Source of the DNA: a virus
Strand: one strand, 5' to 3'
Virus record (IMG/VR): IMGVR_UViG_3300017759_003727
Coordinates: 18,911-82,910 of that record
DNA: 64,000 nucleotides
Shown here: positions 43,752 to 50,613 of the stretch, in pieces
Numbering within the stretch: position 1 is the first letter of the stretch
Layout of the letters: every line of letters begins with the position of its first letter
Notes under the pieces: generated by a model
Database searches by the model: none
What the model was told of the DNA's origin: nothing
What the model saw: the letters and a program-made list of their open reading frames with translations, nothing else
Translations under genes and position numbers: made by a program

Positions 43752-44038
43752 TAGCCCCAAAGATTATAAGCTATAATACCTGCAATTGCAGTAAGCAAAC
43801 CGCTAATAAAAATCCAAGATAGTTTATTAAATGTAGTCATGAAAGCCTTTGTTTCTCCAACAGTTCTTTCCATTTCCATCATTCTTGAATTCATATCATC
43901 TATTTTTTTGAACAATACATCTGTAAGTGTGCCTAATTGAATTAGTTTTTCTTCAGCTCTAGCGATTGAAATAACAGCATCAGATAGTTTGTCTATCTTC
44001 TCCTCCATTCTCGTTAATCTATCTTCATTTTCGGACAT
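43751..44038 (-). CDS. XhlA-like coiled-coil protein with a C-terminal membrane anchor
   Basis: A 95-residue protein. Residues about 1-68 form a heptad-rich coiled coil (LTRMEEKIDKLSDAVISIA...). Residues about 72-92 form one membrane helix (LSWIFISGLLTAIAGIIAY). This architecture resembles XhlA/hemolysin-associated phage proteins, which cooperate with holins. No endolysin is seen next to it. The late-type motif in the 18-base gap after nrdA supports late expression, as expected for lysis or virion genes. Confidence 0.68.
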   Translation of the reverse strand: MSENEDRLTRMEEKIDKLSDAVISIARAEEKLIQLGTLTDVLFKKIDDMNSRMMEMERTVGETKAFMTTFNKLSWIFISGLLTAIAGIIAYNLWG

Positions 44039-44053
44039 TAAAATGTTTTACAC
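44039..44053 (-). promoter_or_regulatory. Late-type promoter GTGTAA-N9-ATG
   Basis: On the - strand GTGTAA (44048-44053), 9 bases, then ATG 44038. It lies between the stop of the ribonucleotide reductase gene and the XhlA-like gene, marking a change from early to late expression on the same strand. Confidence 0.6.
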
Positions 44054-44056
44054 TTA

Positions 44057-45727
44057 TTAACCCTCGCATGATGAACATTCTAATAAATTTCTACTTAATT
44101 CTTGAGATGGATTTGTTCCTCTTTGATAGTACAAAGTTTTAACACCCTGTTCCCATGCAAAGATCATAAGTTGACTCACGTCTTTAGGGGAAGATTTTGG
44201 ATGCACCATGATATTCAAGCTCTGAGATTGGTCAATAAACTTTTGACGTTGTGCGGCTTGAATTATAACTTCTTTTTGGCTAATTTCACCAAAAGTTTTA
44301 TATACAGCTTTTTCTTCATCCGTTAAAAAATCTAAATGTTGTACTGATCCACCTTTTACTAGAATTGATTTCCATATTTGTGGAGTATTTTTTTCTTTTT
44401 CTTCTAATAAAGACTCCAAATAAGGGTTCTTATATGTGAATTTTCCTTTAGCTAAGTCTTTAACAAAGTAATTAGAATTTAAGGGCTCGATACTTGGAGA
44501 AACTTGACCTAAAATAAAAGAGCTTGAAGTTGTTGGAGCAATAGCCATTGTGGTTACATTTCTAACACCATATCCTTTTAATAAAGAAGGTTCGCCATAA
44601 ACTTTAGCGAGTTCTTTTGTCGCATATTGAGTTTTTTCTTGAATTGTTTTATGAATTTCTGAATTTAATAATTTAGCTTCAAAAGATTCAAAGGCAATTG
44701 ATTTTGATTGTAATAAAGAATGCCAACCTAGCACGCCTATTCCTAAAGCTCTTTGATTTTTAGCAAAGTTTCTAGGGGCTTCCATAAATGGTAAATTTTT
44801 ACATTTATCTATAAATTCTGTCATAACTGCATCTAGAAAATATGTTAATATTTCTGGTGCGTCTGTATCTTTCCAGTCGTCATAATGAAGTAAATTCATT
44901 GAAGATAGATTACAAACAAAAGACTCATCCTTGTTTGAATGCAAAGCTATTTCAGAACAAAGATTACTAGCATATATTTCTAAGCCTTTATCTTGATATA
45001 CTGGAGGCGCATTTCTGTTCATGGCATTTTTAAAGAAGACGTAAGGATAACCGCTTTCAAATCTTTTTTTGATTATCGATCCCCAAATTTTTCTTTTATC
45101 TTTATCTCCAGCAAGCATTTCTTTCATCCATGTATCGCTAATGGTTACCCCGATAGAAAGATTTTGAATAGCGTTACCGTCACTTCTTATCTGTAAAAAT
45201 TCTAATATATCTGGATGTTCTACTGGTAAATAAGCAGCGAAACTACCTCTGCGGACATTGCTTTGAGAGACGACATTTGCCACCGTTTCAAAAATTTCCA
45301 GAAAATGAACTGGGCCATTTGATTTACCACCACTACTTATTTCGGCACCTCTTTCTCGAAGCTCTCCAAAATATCCAGAAGTGCCTCCACCGTTTTTAGT
45401 CATCATACCTACTTCAGTGCTTTTCTTTAATATTTCTTCCATTTTATCTTCCACAAAGGAACCAAAGCAAGAAATAGGGAGACCTCTGTCTTTACCAAAA
45501 TTAGCCCAAATTGGAGATGATAAAGAATACCACCCCTTGGCCATATAGCTTTGAAACTTTTCAGAAAACCCAGGAATAGATAAAAGGCTTTGTGCTTTGT
45601 CAGCAATAACTTTTATTCTTTCTTCTGGAGTCTCTCCTTCTTCTAGGTAACCTCTTTTTAGGAAAGTTCTAGAATCTTTGTTTAACCAATAAAAATCTTT
45701 CATATTAAAATAAATCGTCTTCGTCAA
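44057..45727 (-). CDS. nrdA: Class I ribonucleotide reductase large subunit, compact
   Basis: A 556-residue catalytic subunit reducing NDPs to dNDPs. LPISCFGSF and NLCSEI carry the redox-active and active-site cysteines; CNLSSMNLL, MAIAPTTSSSFILG (phosphate binding) and the tyrosines in TLYYQRGTN follow in family order. The C-terminus ends in ECSSCEG, the CxxC shuttle for thioredoxin/glutaredoxin. The N-terminal ATP-cone (allosteric activity site) is missing, so the enzyme may escape dATP inhibition (established for other cone-less enzymes). It overlaps nrdB by 23 bases. Confidence 0.92.
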   Translation of the reverse strand: MTKTIYFNMKDFYWLNKDSRTFLKRGYLEEGETPEERIKVIADKAQSLLSIPGFSEKFQSYMAKGWYSLSSPIWANFGKDRGLPISCFGSFVEDKMEEILKKSTEVGMMTKNGGGTSGYFGELRERGAEISSGGKSNGPVHFLEIFETVANVVSQSNVRRGSFAAYLPVEHPDILEFLQIRSDGNAIQNLSIGVTISDTWMKEMLAGDKDKRKIWGSIIKKRFESGYPYVFFKNAMNRNAPPVYQDKGLEIYASNLCSEIALHSNKDESFVCNLSSMNLLHYDDWKDTDAPEILTYFLDAVMTEFIDKCKNLPFMEAPRNFAKNQRALGIGVLGWHSLLQSKSIAFESFEAKLLNSEIHKTIQEKTQYATKELAKVYGEPSLLKGYGVRNVTTMAIAPTTSSSFILGQVSPSIEPLNSNYFVKDLAKGKFTYKNPYLESLLEEKEKNTPQIWKSILVKGGSVQHLDFLTDEEKAVYKTFGEISQKEVIIQAAQRQKFIDQSQSLNIMVHPKSSPKDVSQLMIFAWEQGVKTLYYQRGTNPSQELSRNLLECSSCEG

Positions 45728-46676
45728 ATGATTTGTCTTTTTTAGAATATTCGACAGGACGCTTGAAGAAAAAGTCAGTGGCGGAATTGCCTAAAACATC
45801 TTCATCAAACCACATAGTAAGGTTTATTTTATCTTTGTCAACATCAAAAACCTTATCAAAGCCAATTTGTTCTAAAGATTCATTTAATCTATTTTTTATA
45901 AATTCTTTTAATATATCAGCATTTAATCCCTCTCTATCGTAATCGCCAATAATCCAATCGATAATATTAGACTCTGCCTCAAATGCACATTGAGCTTCTT
46001 CCTTAAGTCTATCTGGTAAGTCGGCGTTGAATAATTCTGGATATTCTTCTCTTAATGTATTGAGAATTTTTGTCCCAACCAGACCGTGAATATTTTCCTC
46101 GCGACTTGTATAAGCTACTTGTTGAGCTGTATCTTTTAGCACATTATCGAATCTGTTAAACCAATTAATGATATAGAACTGGCTAAATAGCGATACATTT
46201 TCTACAAAAAGAGTAAACAAAATCATAGAATATATATATTGTTTTTTGTCATCCTTGTAGCATTTTTCTAGGTATTTTTTTAAGTAGTCAATACGACCCT
46301 TAATAATTGGTAATTTTAGGTTTTCCTCAAAAACATCCTCTAGCTCTAGAACACTCAAAAGGCGCTCATAAGCATTATTATGTATAACCTCAATATTGGC
46401 CATTACATAGCCAAGGTCAGTAATACCTGGATGGGGTAAATGATTCCCGAGATTTGCCCAAAATTTCTTTACAGAAACCTCTACTTGACCAATAGCAGAT
46501 AGAGTCCTTTTGACTATTTCTCTCTCTTGATCATTGAGATTTACCTTAAAATCCTGCACGTCAGATTGGAAATTAAATTCCTTGTCAGTCCAGAAGCCAT
46601 TATGCATGGCGTTTACAAATTCATCCGTCCACGGGTAGAGATTTGGTTTTCTTGATACTTGTTCCTCGAATAGCAT
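45705..46676 (-). CDS. nrdB: Class I ribonucleotide reductase small subunit
   Basis: A 323-residue di-metal radical subunit. Metal ligands appear in GQVEVSVKKFW (first Glu), MANIEVIHNNAYERLL (Glu and His with the nearby Tyr), FVENVSLFSQF (Glu) and SREENIHGLVG (Glu, His). The acidic C-terminal tail should bind the large subunit. It is first in the leftward operon and starts 10 bases after a sigma-70 -10 box, a near-leaderless arrangement. Together with the dNMP kinase on the other side of the divergent region, it supplies dNTPs for the phage replisome. Confidence 0.92.
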   Translation of the reverse strand: MLFEEQVSRKPNLYPWTDEFVNAMHNGFWTDKEFNFQSDVQDFKVNLNDQEREIVKRTLSAIGQVEVSVKKFWANLGNHLPHPGITDLGYVMANIEVIHNNAYERLLSVLELEDVFEENLKLPIIKGRIDYLKKYLEKCYKDDKKQYIYSMILFTLFVENVSLFSQFYIINWFNRFDNVLKDTAQQVAYTSREENIHGLVGTKILNTLREEYPELFNADLPDRLKEEAQCAFEAESNIIDWIIGDYDREGLNADILKEFIKNRLNESLEQIGFDKVFDVDKDKINLTMWFDEDVLGNSATDFFFKRPVEYSKKDKSFDEDDLF

Positions 46677-46686
46677 ATGTAATAAG

Positions 46687-46714
46687 AATTTACACCGTGA
46701 TTTGAATTAGTCAA
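46687..46714 (-). promoter_or_regulatory. Early sigma-70 promoter for nrdBA
   Basis: On the - strand TTGACT (46709-46714), 16 bases, TAAATT (46687-46692), 10 bases to ATG 46676. A GTGTAA (46690-46695) overlaps the -10 but is 13 bases from the ATG, so it may be incidental or give late read-through. Confidence 0.6.
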
Positions 46715-46750
46715 GCTTTTTAGGTAAAAAATAAAAAATATTTTTTTTAC

Positions 46751-46778
46751 TTGATTTTTGTAAGTTTCGATGTATAAT
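46751..46778 (+). promoter_or_regulatory. Upstream sigma-70 promoter P1 of the divergent region
   Basis: TTGATT (46751-46756), 16 bases, then a perfect TATAAT (46773-46778). The resulting leader of about 120 bases would contain a GC-rich island (46791-46813) and a long AT-rich tract before ATG 46905. Confidence 0.55.
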
Positions 46779-46790
46779 AAGTTCTATATT

Positions 46791-46868
46791 GAGCGAGACC
46801 GAAGGGGGAGCGAAATATATATTAGTATTTATATATATATAAATTATATAAAATATATAAAAAAAGTA
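46791..46868. other. GC-rich island and AT-rich tract in the largest intergenic gap
   Basis: The 228-base gap 46677-46904 is the largest in the window. A purine-rich GC island at 46791-46813, beginning GAGCGAGACC, is followed by about 50 bases made almost only of A and T (TATATATATATAAATTATA and similar). This could be a DNA-unwinding element or a regulatory leader. No stable RNA fold was convincing by eye. Confidence 0.35.
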
Positions 46869-46897
46869 TTGACATTCTTTCAGAAGTGTCATACATT
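46869..46897 (+). promoter_or_regulatory. Early sigma-70 promoter P2 for the + operon
   Basis: TTGACA (46869-46874), 17 bases, TACATT (46892-46897), then exactly 7 bases to ATG 46905, the same distance as at 21604 and 28622. It predicts a leaderless mRNA. Confidence 0.7.
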
Positions 46898-46904
46898 AAT
46901 TTTT

Positions 46905-47198
46905 ATGTTAATTAAATTAGATGGAGAAGACTTAAATTTCTACTTATGCAGCAGTTCCGATTGGAGTATAGTTGTCTTAGCAGAAGATGAGAGAACTGCA
47001 GCTTCAGTATCTTTAAAGAAGATTATATCTGAACTGGAATTAGATGCAAATGTTTCAGCAGCTATTAGAGTAAAGAAAATAGATGAAAGACTTGAAAATT
47101 CAGATTTTCTAATTAGAATGGATGAAACGCTTTCCGACATAGGAATGCATAAGGAATCAAAAGCATTAAGAGAGATATTAGATAATGATAGGTATTAG
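46905..47198 (+). CDS. Hypothetical early protein
   Basis: A 97-residue acidic protein (MLIKLDGEDLNFYLC...), alternating strand and helix (VSLKKIISELELDANVS, then KALREILDNDRY). No family is recognised. ATG 46905 is chosen because it lies 7 bases after P2; the longer frame from 46770 would translate the AT-rich leader into an improbable Tyr/Ile-rich peptide. It overlaps the dNMP kinase gene by 14 bases and leads the early + operon. Confidence 0.7.
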   Translation: MLIKLDGEDLNFYLCSSSDWSIVVLAEDERTAASVSLKKIISELELDANVSAAIRVKKIDERLENSDFLIRMDETLSDIGMHKESKALREILDNDRY

Positions 47199-47751
47199 TG
47201 GAATAGCCAGGTCTGGAAAAGACACATTAGCAAAAAGCTTTAAAAGAATAATTGAGCAAAAATTAGAACTTGATGTAGAAATCATATCACTAGCTAATCA
47301 GCTCAAAGAAGACTTAGATGATTTAATTATTAAAAATTTTGGATTTTCTGCTTTTTCGGATAATACGAAAGAAAAGAATCTAATAAGGCCTATTCTTGTT
47401 TCTTATGGAGAGTGTATGAAAGAAAAATTCGGAAACCATGTTTGGGTTGAAAAATTAATGGACAAAAGAGATAAAGATAAGTTTACAATTGTACCAGATA
47501 TTAGATTTGATTTTGAAGCTATATTTTTTGCAGAAAAATTAAACGCAGAAATAATTCATATTTCTTTAGAGGGCAATGATTATGTTAACGATATAGAGAA
47601 GGTGAATGATCCACTTGTTCAAGAATTATCAAATATAAAACATACTTGGCCAGTCTTACACCCAGATCAAGTTGAATTATGTGATGCTCATGCAGATATA
47701 TTATTACAAATGATGCCAGATTATAAAATAGAAAAATGGAAGACGATATAA
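47185..47751 (+). CDS. Deoxynucleoside monophosphate kinase-like protein
   Basis: A 188-residue P-loop kinase. The N-terminal IGISGIARSGKDTLAKSF is the Walker A of the phage dNMP kinase family (T4 gp1 type). TIVPDIRFDFEAIFFAE carries the conserved D-x-R of the substrate-binding region, and IIHISLEGND follows. It converts dNMPs, recycled from host DNA or made de novo, to dNDPs. It lies in one operon with the sigma factor and SSB and opposite nrdBA, forming a nucleotide-supply group. Confidence 0.85.
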   Translation: MIGISGIARSGKDTLAKSFKRIIEQKLELDVEIISLANQLKEDLDDLIIKNFGFSAFSDNTKEKNLIRPILVSYGECMKEKFGNHVWVEKLMDKRDKDKFTIVPDIRFDFEAIFFAEKLNAEIIHISLEGNDYVNDIEKVNDPLVQELSNIKHTWPVLHPDQVELCDAHADILLQMMPDYKIEKWKTI

Positions 47752-48317
47752 ATTTAATAAATCAAGTAAAATCTAAAAAAGATAACGATTCCCTAAGGGA
47801 ATTAATCAATAGACATTCTGGTATATATGTTGATATGGTCAACAAGTACATGCCAGAATCTATTGAAGGTAATCATAGGCAAGATATATTAGATGAAAAA
47901 AATTATTCAATATACGATGCTGTTATAAAATTTGATGAATCAAAAAACGCTAAACTAAGTACATATGTAGGCAACATAGCAAAATGGAAGTGTTTAAATA
48001 TTTATAATAAAAATAAAAAATTTCCACATAACTCTTTATTTAATGATGATAAACCTTCTGATAGAATTGATCACGAAAACTTCATCGTTCAACCAGACAT
48101 AAGTAAAATAGAAAACACAGAAAATTTAAACAAAATATATAAATTTGTAAGTAAAGCAAAAGACCCAAGAGTTAAAAAGATATTTAAAATGCGTTATTCT
48201 AAAGGCAATAAAACAACACCTTGGAAAAAAATTGCGAAAAAGCTTGACTTATCAATTCAAGGATGTATAAATATACACAATAACTATTTAAAGGAGATCA
48301 AAAAATATGTTCAATAA
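47736..48317 (+). CDS. Phage-encoded RNA polymerase sigma factor
   Basis: A 193-residue small sigma factor. Region 2 spans about residues 12-105: LRELINRHSGIYVDMVNKY, then YSIYDAVIKFDESKNAKLSTYVG followed by NIAKWKCLN. The latter is the typical F-D-x-(S/K)-x-(A)-x-(F/L)-S-T-Y core of region 2.2-2.4. Region 4, about 145-190, has RVKKIFKMRYSKG and the helix-turn-helix TTPWKKIAKKLDLSIQGCIN. There is no region 1.1 or 3, as in group 4-like and phage late sigma factors. It probably redirects host RNA polymerase to the GTGTAA promoters (inference). It overlaps the kinase and ssb genes. Confidence 0.8.
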   Translation: MEDDINLINQVKSKKDNDSLRELINRHSGIYVDMVNKYMPESIEGNHRQDILDEKNYSIYDAVIKFDESKNAKLSTYVGNIAKWKCLNIYNKNKKFPHNSLFNDDKPSDRIDHENFIVQPDISKIENTENLNKIYKFVSKAKDPRVKKIFKMRYSKGNKTTPWKKIAKKLDLSIQGCINIHNNYLKEIKKYVQ

Positions 48318-48669
48318 ATCAATAATCATGGGTAATCTCGCAAGAGATCCAGACAATAAGAAGGTTGGAGACAACCAAGTGACACGGTTAGTAGTAGCCG
48401 TTAATGATGTAGTGAAGAAAGATAAAGCTCATTACATTGATGTAGAAACGTGGAACAAGACCGCTGAAAACTGCGCTAAATACTTAGCGAAGGGGCGTAA
48501 GGTTCTAGTAGAGGGTCGTTTATTCCAAGATATTTGGGAAAAAGACGGTAAGAAAAATTCTAAAATTTACATTAAGGCTGACAATGTTCAGTTTCTTGGT
48601 GGAAAACAAGATGGTGAGGCAAAGCAGCAAGCTGCGCCAGTTGGAGCGGATGAAGATATTCCATTCTAA
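48307..48669 (+). CDS. ssb: Single-stranded DNA-binding protein
   Basis: A 120-residue OB-fold SSB. NKSIIMGNLARDPDNKK is the family N-terminus. HYIDVETWNKTAENCAKYLAKG is the second conserved block, with Trp for base stacking, and VLVEGRLF follows. The C-terminal acidic tip DEDIPF recruits replication partners, as in bacterial SSB. AAGGAG about 8 bases before ATG 48307 gives one of the better ribosome-binding sites of the window. It overlaps the sigma gene by 11 bases. Confidence 0.93.
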   Translation: MFNKSIIMGNLARDPDNKKVGDNQVTRLVVAVNDVVKKDKAHYIDVETWNKTAENCAKYLAKGRKVLVEGRLFQDIWEKDGKKNSKIYIKADNVQFLGGKQDGEAKQQAAPVGADEDIPF

Positions 48670-49752
48670 ATGAATTTAGAAGCTCCAATTAATTCACTTT
48701 CCTTCGGGAATGTTACCTATAACATCCTCCGCCAATTCTGGCGGAAGGGTGTTAACCTTTCTTTATTTCCTATAGGTGGAAATTTAGACATTACTGCCTA
48801 TAAAGATACTATTGATTTAGAATTTGGCAAATGGATCAGCGAAAGCGCGAACAACGCTAATATAAATTTAGATCCAGATGCACCTGCCTTTAAACTATGG
48901 CATTTAAATGGTTCTCAATCAAGAATCGGAAAAAAACAATTATTGTATACATTTTATGAATTAGATGAACCTACAGAATCTGAAGTAAATCTAGCAAAAT
49001 TCCAAACAAAAACTATTTTTTCATCAAAATATGCATCCGATCAATTTAAAAAATTTGGAGTTGATTGTGACCATATTCCAATTGGATTTGATGAAGATTT
49101 CCATAAAACAGATAAAAAATATCTTGACCCAGAAATTATACATTTTGGTTTAATGGGCAAATTTGAAAAACGTAAACACACAGAACGAATCATAAAGCTT
49201 TGGTTATCAAAGTATGGCAATAATAGAAAATACCAATTAAGTATTTGTGTTACTAATCCATTTATAAACAATGAAGAAATGAACAATATACTTTCAAATA
49301 TTTTCCAAGGTAAAGGTTATTGTAATGTTAATGTACTGCCTTATCTTAAGACAAATTCAGAGGTTAATGATTTTTTAAATGCAATTGATATTGATTTAAC
49401 TGGACTTAGCGGTGCAGAAGGTTGGAATCTTCCAGCTTTTAATGCTACATGTCTTGGTAAATGGAGTCTTGTTTTAAATGAAACATCCCACAAAGATTGG
49501 GCTAACGAAGATAATTCAATTTTAATTAATTCATCTGGGAAAGAACCTTGTTATGATGGTCATTTTTTTACTCAAGGTTCCGCCTATAATCAAGGAAATA
49601 TATATACATGGAACAGCGACATTGTGTCTCAAGCTATGGACAAAGCTGTCTCTAAAAAGGGACAAATTAACACAGCTGGAGAGTCCTTAAAGGACAAATT
49701 TTCTTACGAAAAAACCGCAACCCGCTTACTTACTGAGCTAGAAGCTATTTAG
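48670..49752 (+). CDS. GT4-like glycosyltransferase
   Basis: A 360-residue GT-B enzyme. GLMGKFEKRKHTERIIKLWL opens the second Rossmann domain. LTGLSGAEGWNLPAFNATCLG holds the donor-binding E-x7-E region in modified form. SYEKTATRLLTELE is a typical C-terminal helix. The start directly follows the ssb stop (TAAATG). A GC-rich hairpin lies in codons 18-28 of the gene. It is not part of the main glycan cassette and is encoded with early genes, so it may act on host targets or DNA rather than virions (speculative). Confidence 0.78.
   Translation: MNLEAPINSLSFGNVTYNILRQFWRKGVNLSLFPIGGNLDITAYKDTIDLEFGKWISESANNANINLDPDAPAFKLWHLNGSQSRIGKKQLLYTFYELDEPTESEVNLAKFQTKTIFSSKYASDQFKKFGVDCDHIPIGFDEDFHKTDKKYLDPEIIHFGLMGKFEKRKHTERIIKLWLSKYGNNRKYQLSICVTNPFINNEEMNNILSNIFQGKGYCNVNVLPYLKTNSEVNDFLNAIDIDLTGLSGAEGWNLPAFNATCLGKWSLVLNETSHKDWANEDNSILINSSGKEPCYDGHFFTQGSAYNQGNIYTWNSDIVSQAMDKAVSKKGQINTAGESLKDKFSYEKTATRLLTELEAI
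48720..48754 (+). other. GC-rich stem-loop inside the 5' end of the glycosyltransferase gene
   Basis: The arms 48721-48733 and 48740-48753 pair over 13 bp (one G-T pair, one bulged A) around the loop AATTCT; an outer T-A pair extends the stem. A pyrimidine-rich stretch follows (AACCTTTCTTTATTTCC). It is unusually GC-rich for the region and could attenuate transcription or protect the ssb mRNA end. Confidence 0.5.
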
Positions 49753-49787
49753 CATTATTGGCACAGCAATTGCAAATAAATAAGCCT

Positions 49788-50120
49788 ATGTATAATTCAT
49801 TATTTAACACTATATTTAACGACTCGTATGATTCATTTGGAAGTTTTAAAACTGACAGTGTAAAGTCTGCGGGTGATGTGTATCAAGTTAATCTAATTTT
49901 ACCAGGTATTAAAAGAAAAGACTTGTCCTTAAAAGCTACCGAAAAACATTTATCTATCTTCCTTAAACAAGAAGATGATAAAGAGCAGTTATATAGGAAA
50001 GTAACACTTGGTGGTTTAGTTGATACAAAAACAATCTCCTCAAAGCTTGAAGATGGGATACTTGAAATTACTCTTCCAAAAAAAGAAGTTCAAGACTCTA
50101 TTCAAATTGAGGTCAAATAA
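49788..50120 (+). CDS. Hsp20-family small heat shock protein
   Basis: A 110-residue alpha-crystallin-domain chaperone. VYQVNLILPGIKRKDLSLKA opens the domain, and LEDGILEITLPKK is the strand pair with the conserved G-x-L signature. The N-terminal arm (MYNSLFNTIFNDSYDSFG) is short. Small heat shock proteins are known from marine myoviruses and may hold virion or host proteins. ATG 49788 is chosen; an in-frame TTG at 49758 would add 10 residues. A strong terminator follows. Confidence 0.85.
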   Translation: MYNSLFNTIFNDSYDSFGSFKTDSVKSAGDVYQVNLILPGIKRKDLSLKATEKHLSIFLKQEDDKEQLYRKVTLGGLVDTKTISSKLEDGILEITLPKKEVQDSIQIEVK

Positions 50121-50127
50121 ACGGCTT

Positions 50128-50168
50128 GGCCCTCTGTATGTGTAAAAACATATAGGGGGTCATTTTTT
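50128..50168 (+). terminator. Rho-independent terminator after hsp20
   Basis: A 14-bp stem (50128-50141 with 50148-50161, a few G-T pairs) and a 6-base loop are followed by six T. It ends the early + operon. Confidence 0.85.
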
Positions 50169-50188
50169 AAAAAAATTAAAATAAATTT

Positions 50189-50602
50189 ATGCCATTATAC
50201 TTATACGAAAACAAAGAAACCGAAGAGGTTGTAGAGATCCTACAGAGCATGTCTGAGGTTCACGAGTATCATGGCATAGATGGAACAGAGAAAGGCCTCT
50301 GGAGGCGTGTTTTTGTCAATCCTAACGTATCTGTAGATACAAAAGTTGATCCGTTTAACAAACAATCCTTTATTCAATCAACTGTTGGAAAAAATGACAC
50401 TTATGGGGATTTACAAAATAGAGCAGCAGAAGCATCGCAAGCTAGAGCTCAAAGATATGATGGTAAAGACCCAGTAAAAGAATCGTATTACAAAGATTAC
50501 CACAAGAAAACAAATGGTAAATTACACCCACATCAACAAAAAGAGCGATTCAATAAAGCTAAAGAAAAAGCAAATAAAGCTGGTATAAATATAGAGTTAT
50601 AA
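50189..50602 (+). CDS. FmdB-like small protein without zinc cysteines
   Basis: A 137-residue protein. The start, MPLYLYENKETEEVVEILQSMSEVHEY, imitates FmdB-type zinc-ribbon proteins (MPxYxYxCxxC...), but the metal-binding cysteines are gone. The rest is polar, with a Lys/Ala-rich helical tail (KERFNKAKEKANKAG). A virion-associated or assembly role is possible; no function is certain. It follows the terminator and lacks a recognisable promoter, so its expression is unclear. Confidence 0.62.
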   Translation: MPLYLYENKETEEVVEILQSMSEVHEYHGIDGTEKGLWRRVFVNPNVSVDTKVDPFNKQSFIQSTVGKNDTYGDLQNRAAEASQARAQRYDGKDPVKESYYKDYHKKTNGKLHPHQQKERFNKAKEKANKAGINIEL

Positions 50603-50613
50603 AAAAACTCTAT
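50591..50613. terminator. Possible bidirectional terminator between convergent genes
   Basis: An 8-bp AT-rich stem ATAGAGTT/AACTCTAT with an A-rich loop lies between the converging ends at 50602 and 50610. It is weak because the stem has few G-C pairs. Confidence 0.35.

Noticed and set aside
46770-46904. N-terminal extension of the gene at 46905
   Set aside because: The extension is Tyr/Ile repeats from an AT-rich leader, and promoter P2 lies inside it.
50142-50147. GTGTAA at 50142-50147 (overlapping the terminator loop) as a promoter
   Set aside because: It lies in the loop of the hsp20 terminator and is over 40 bases from the next start codon.
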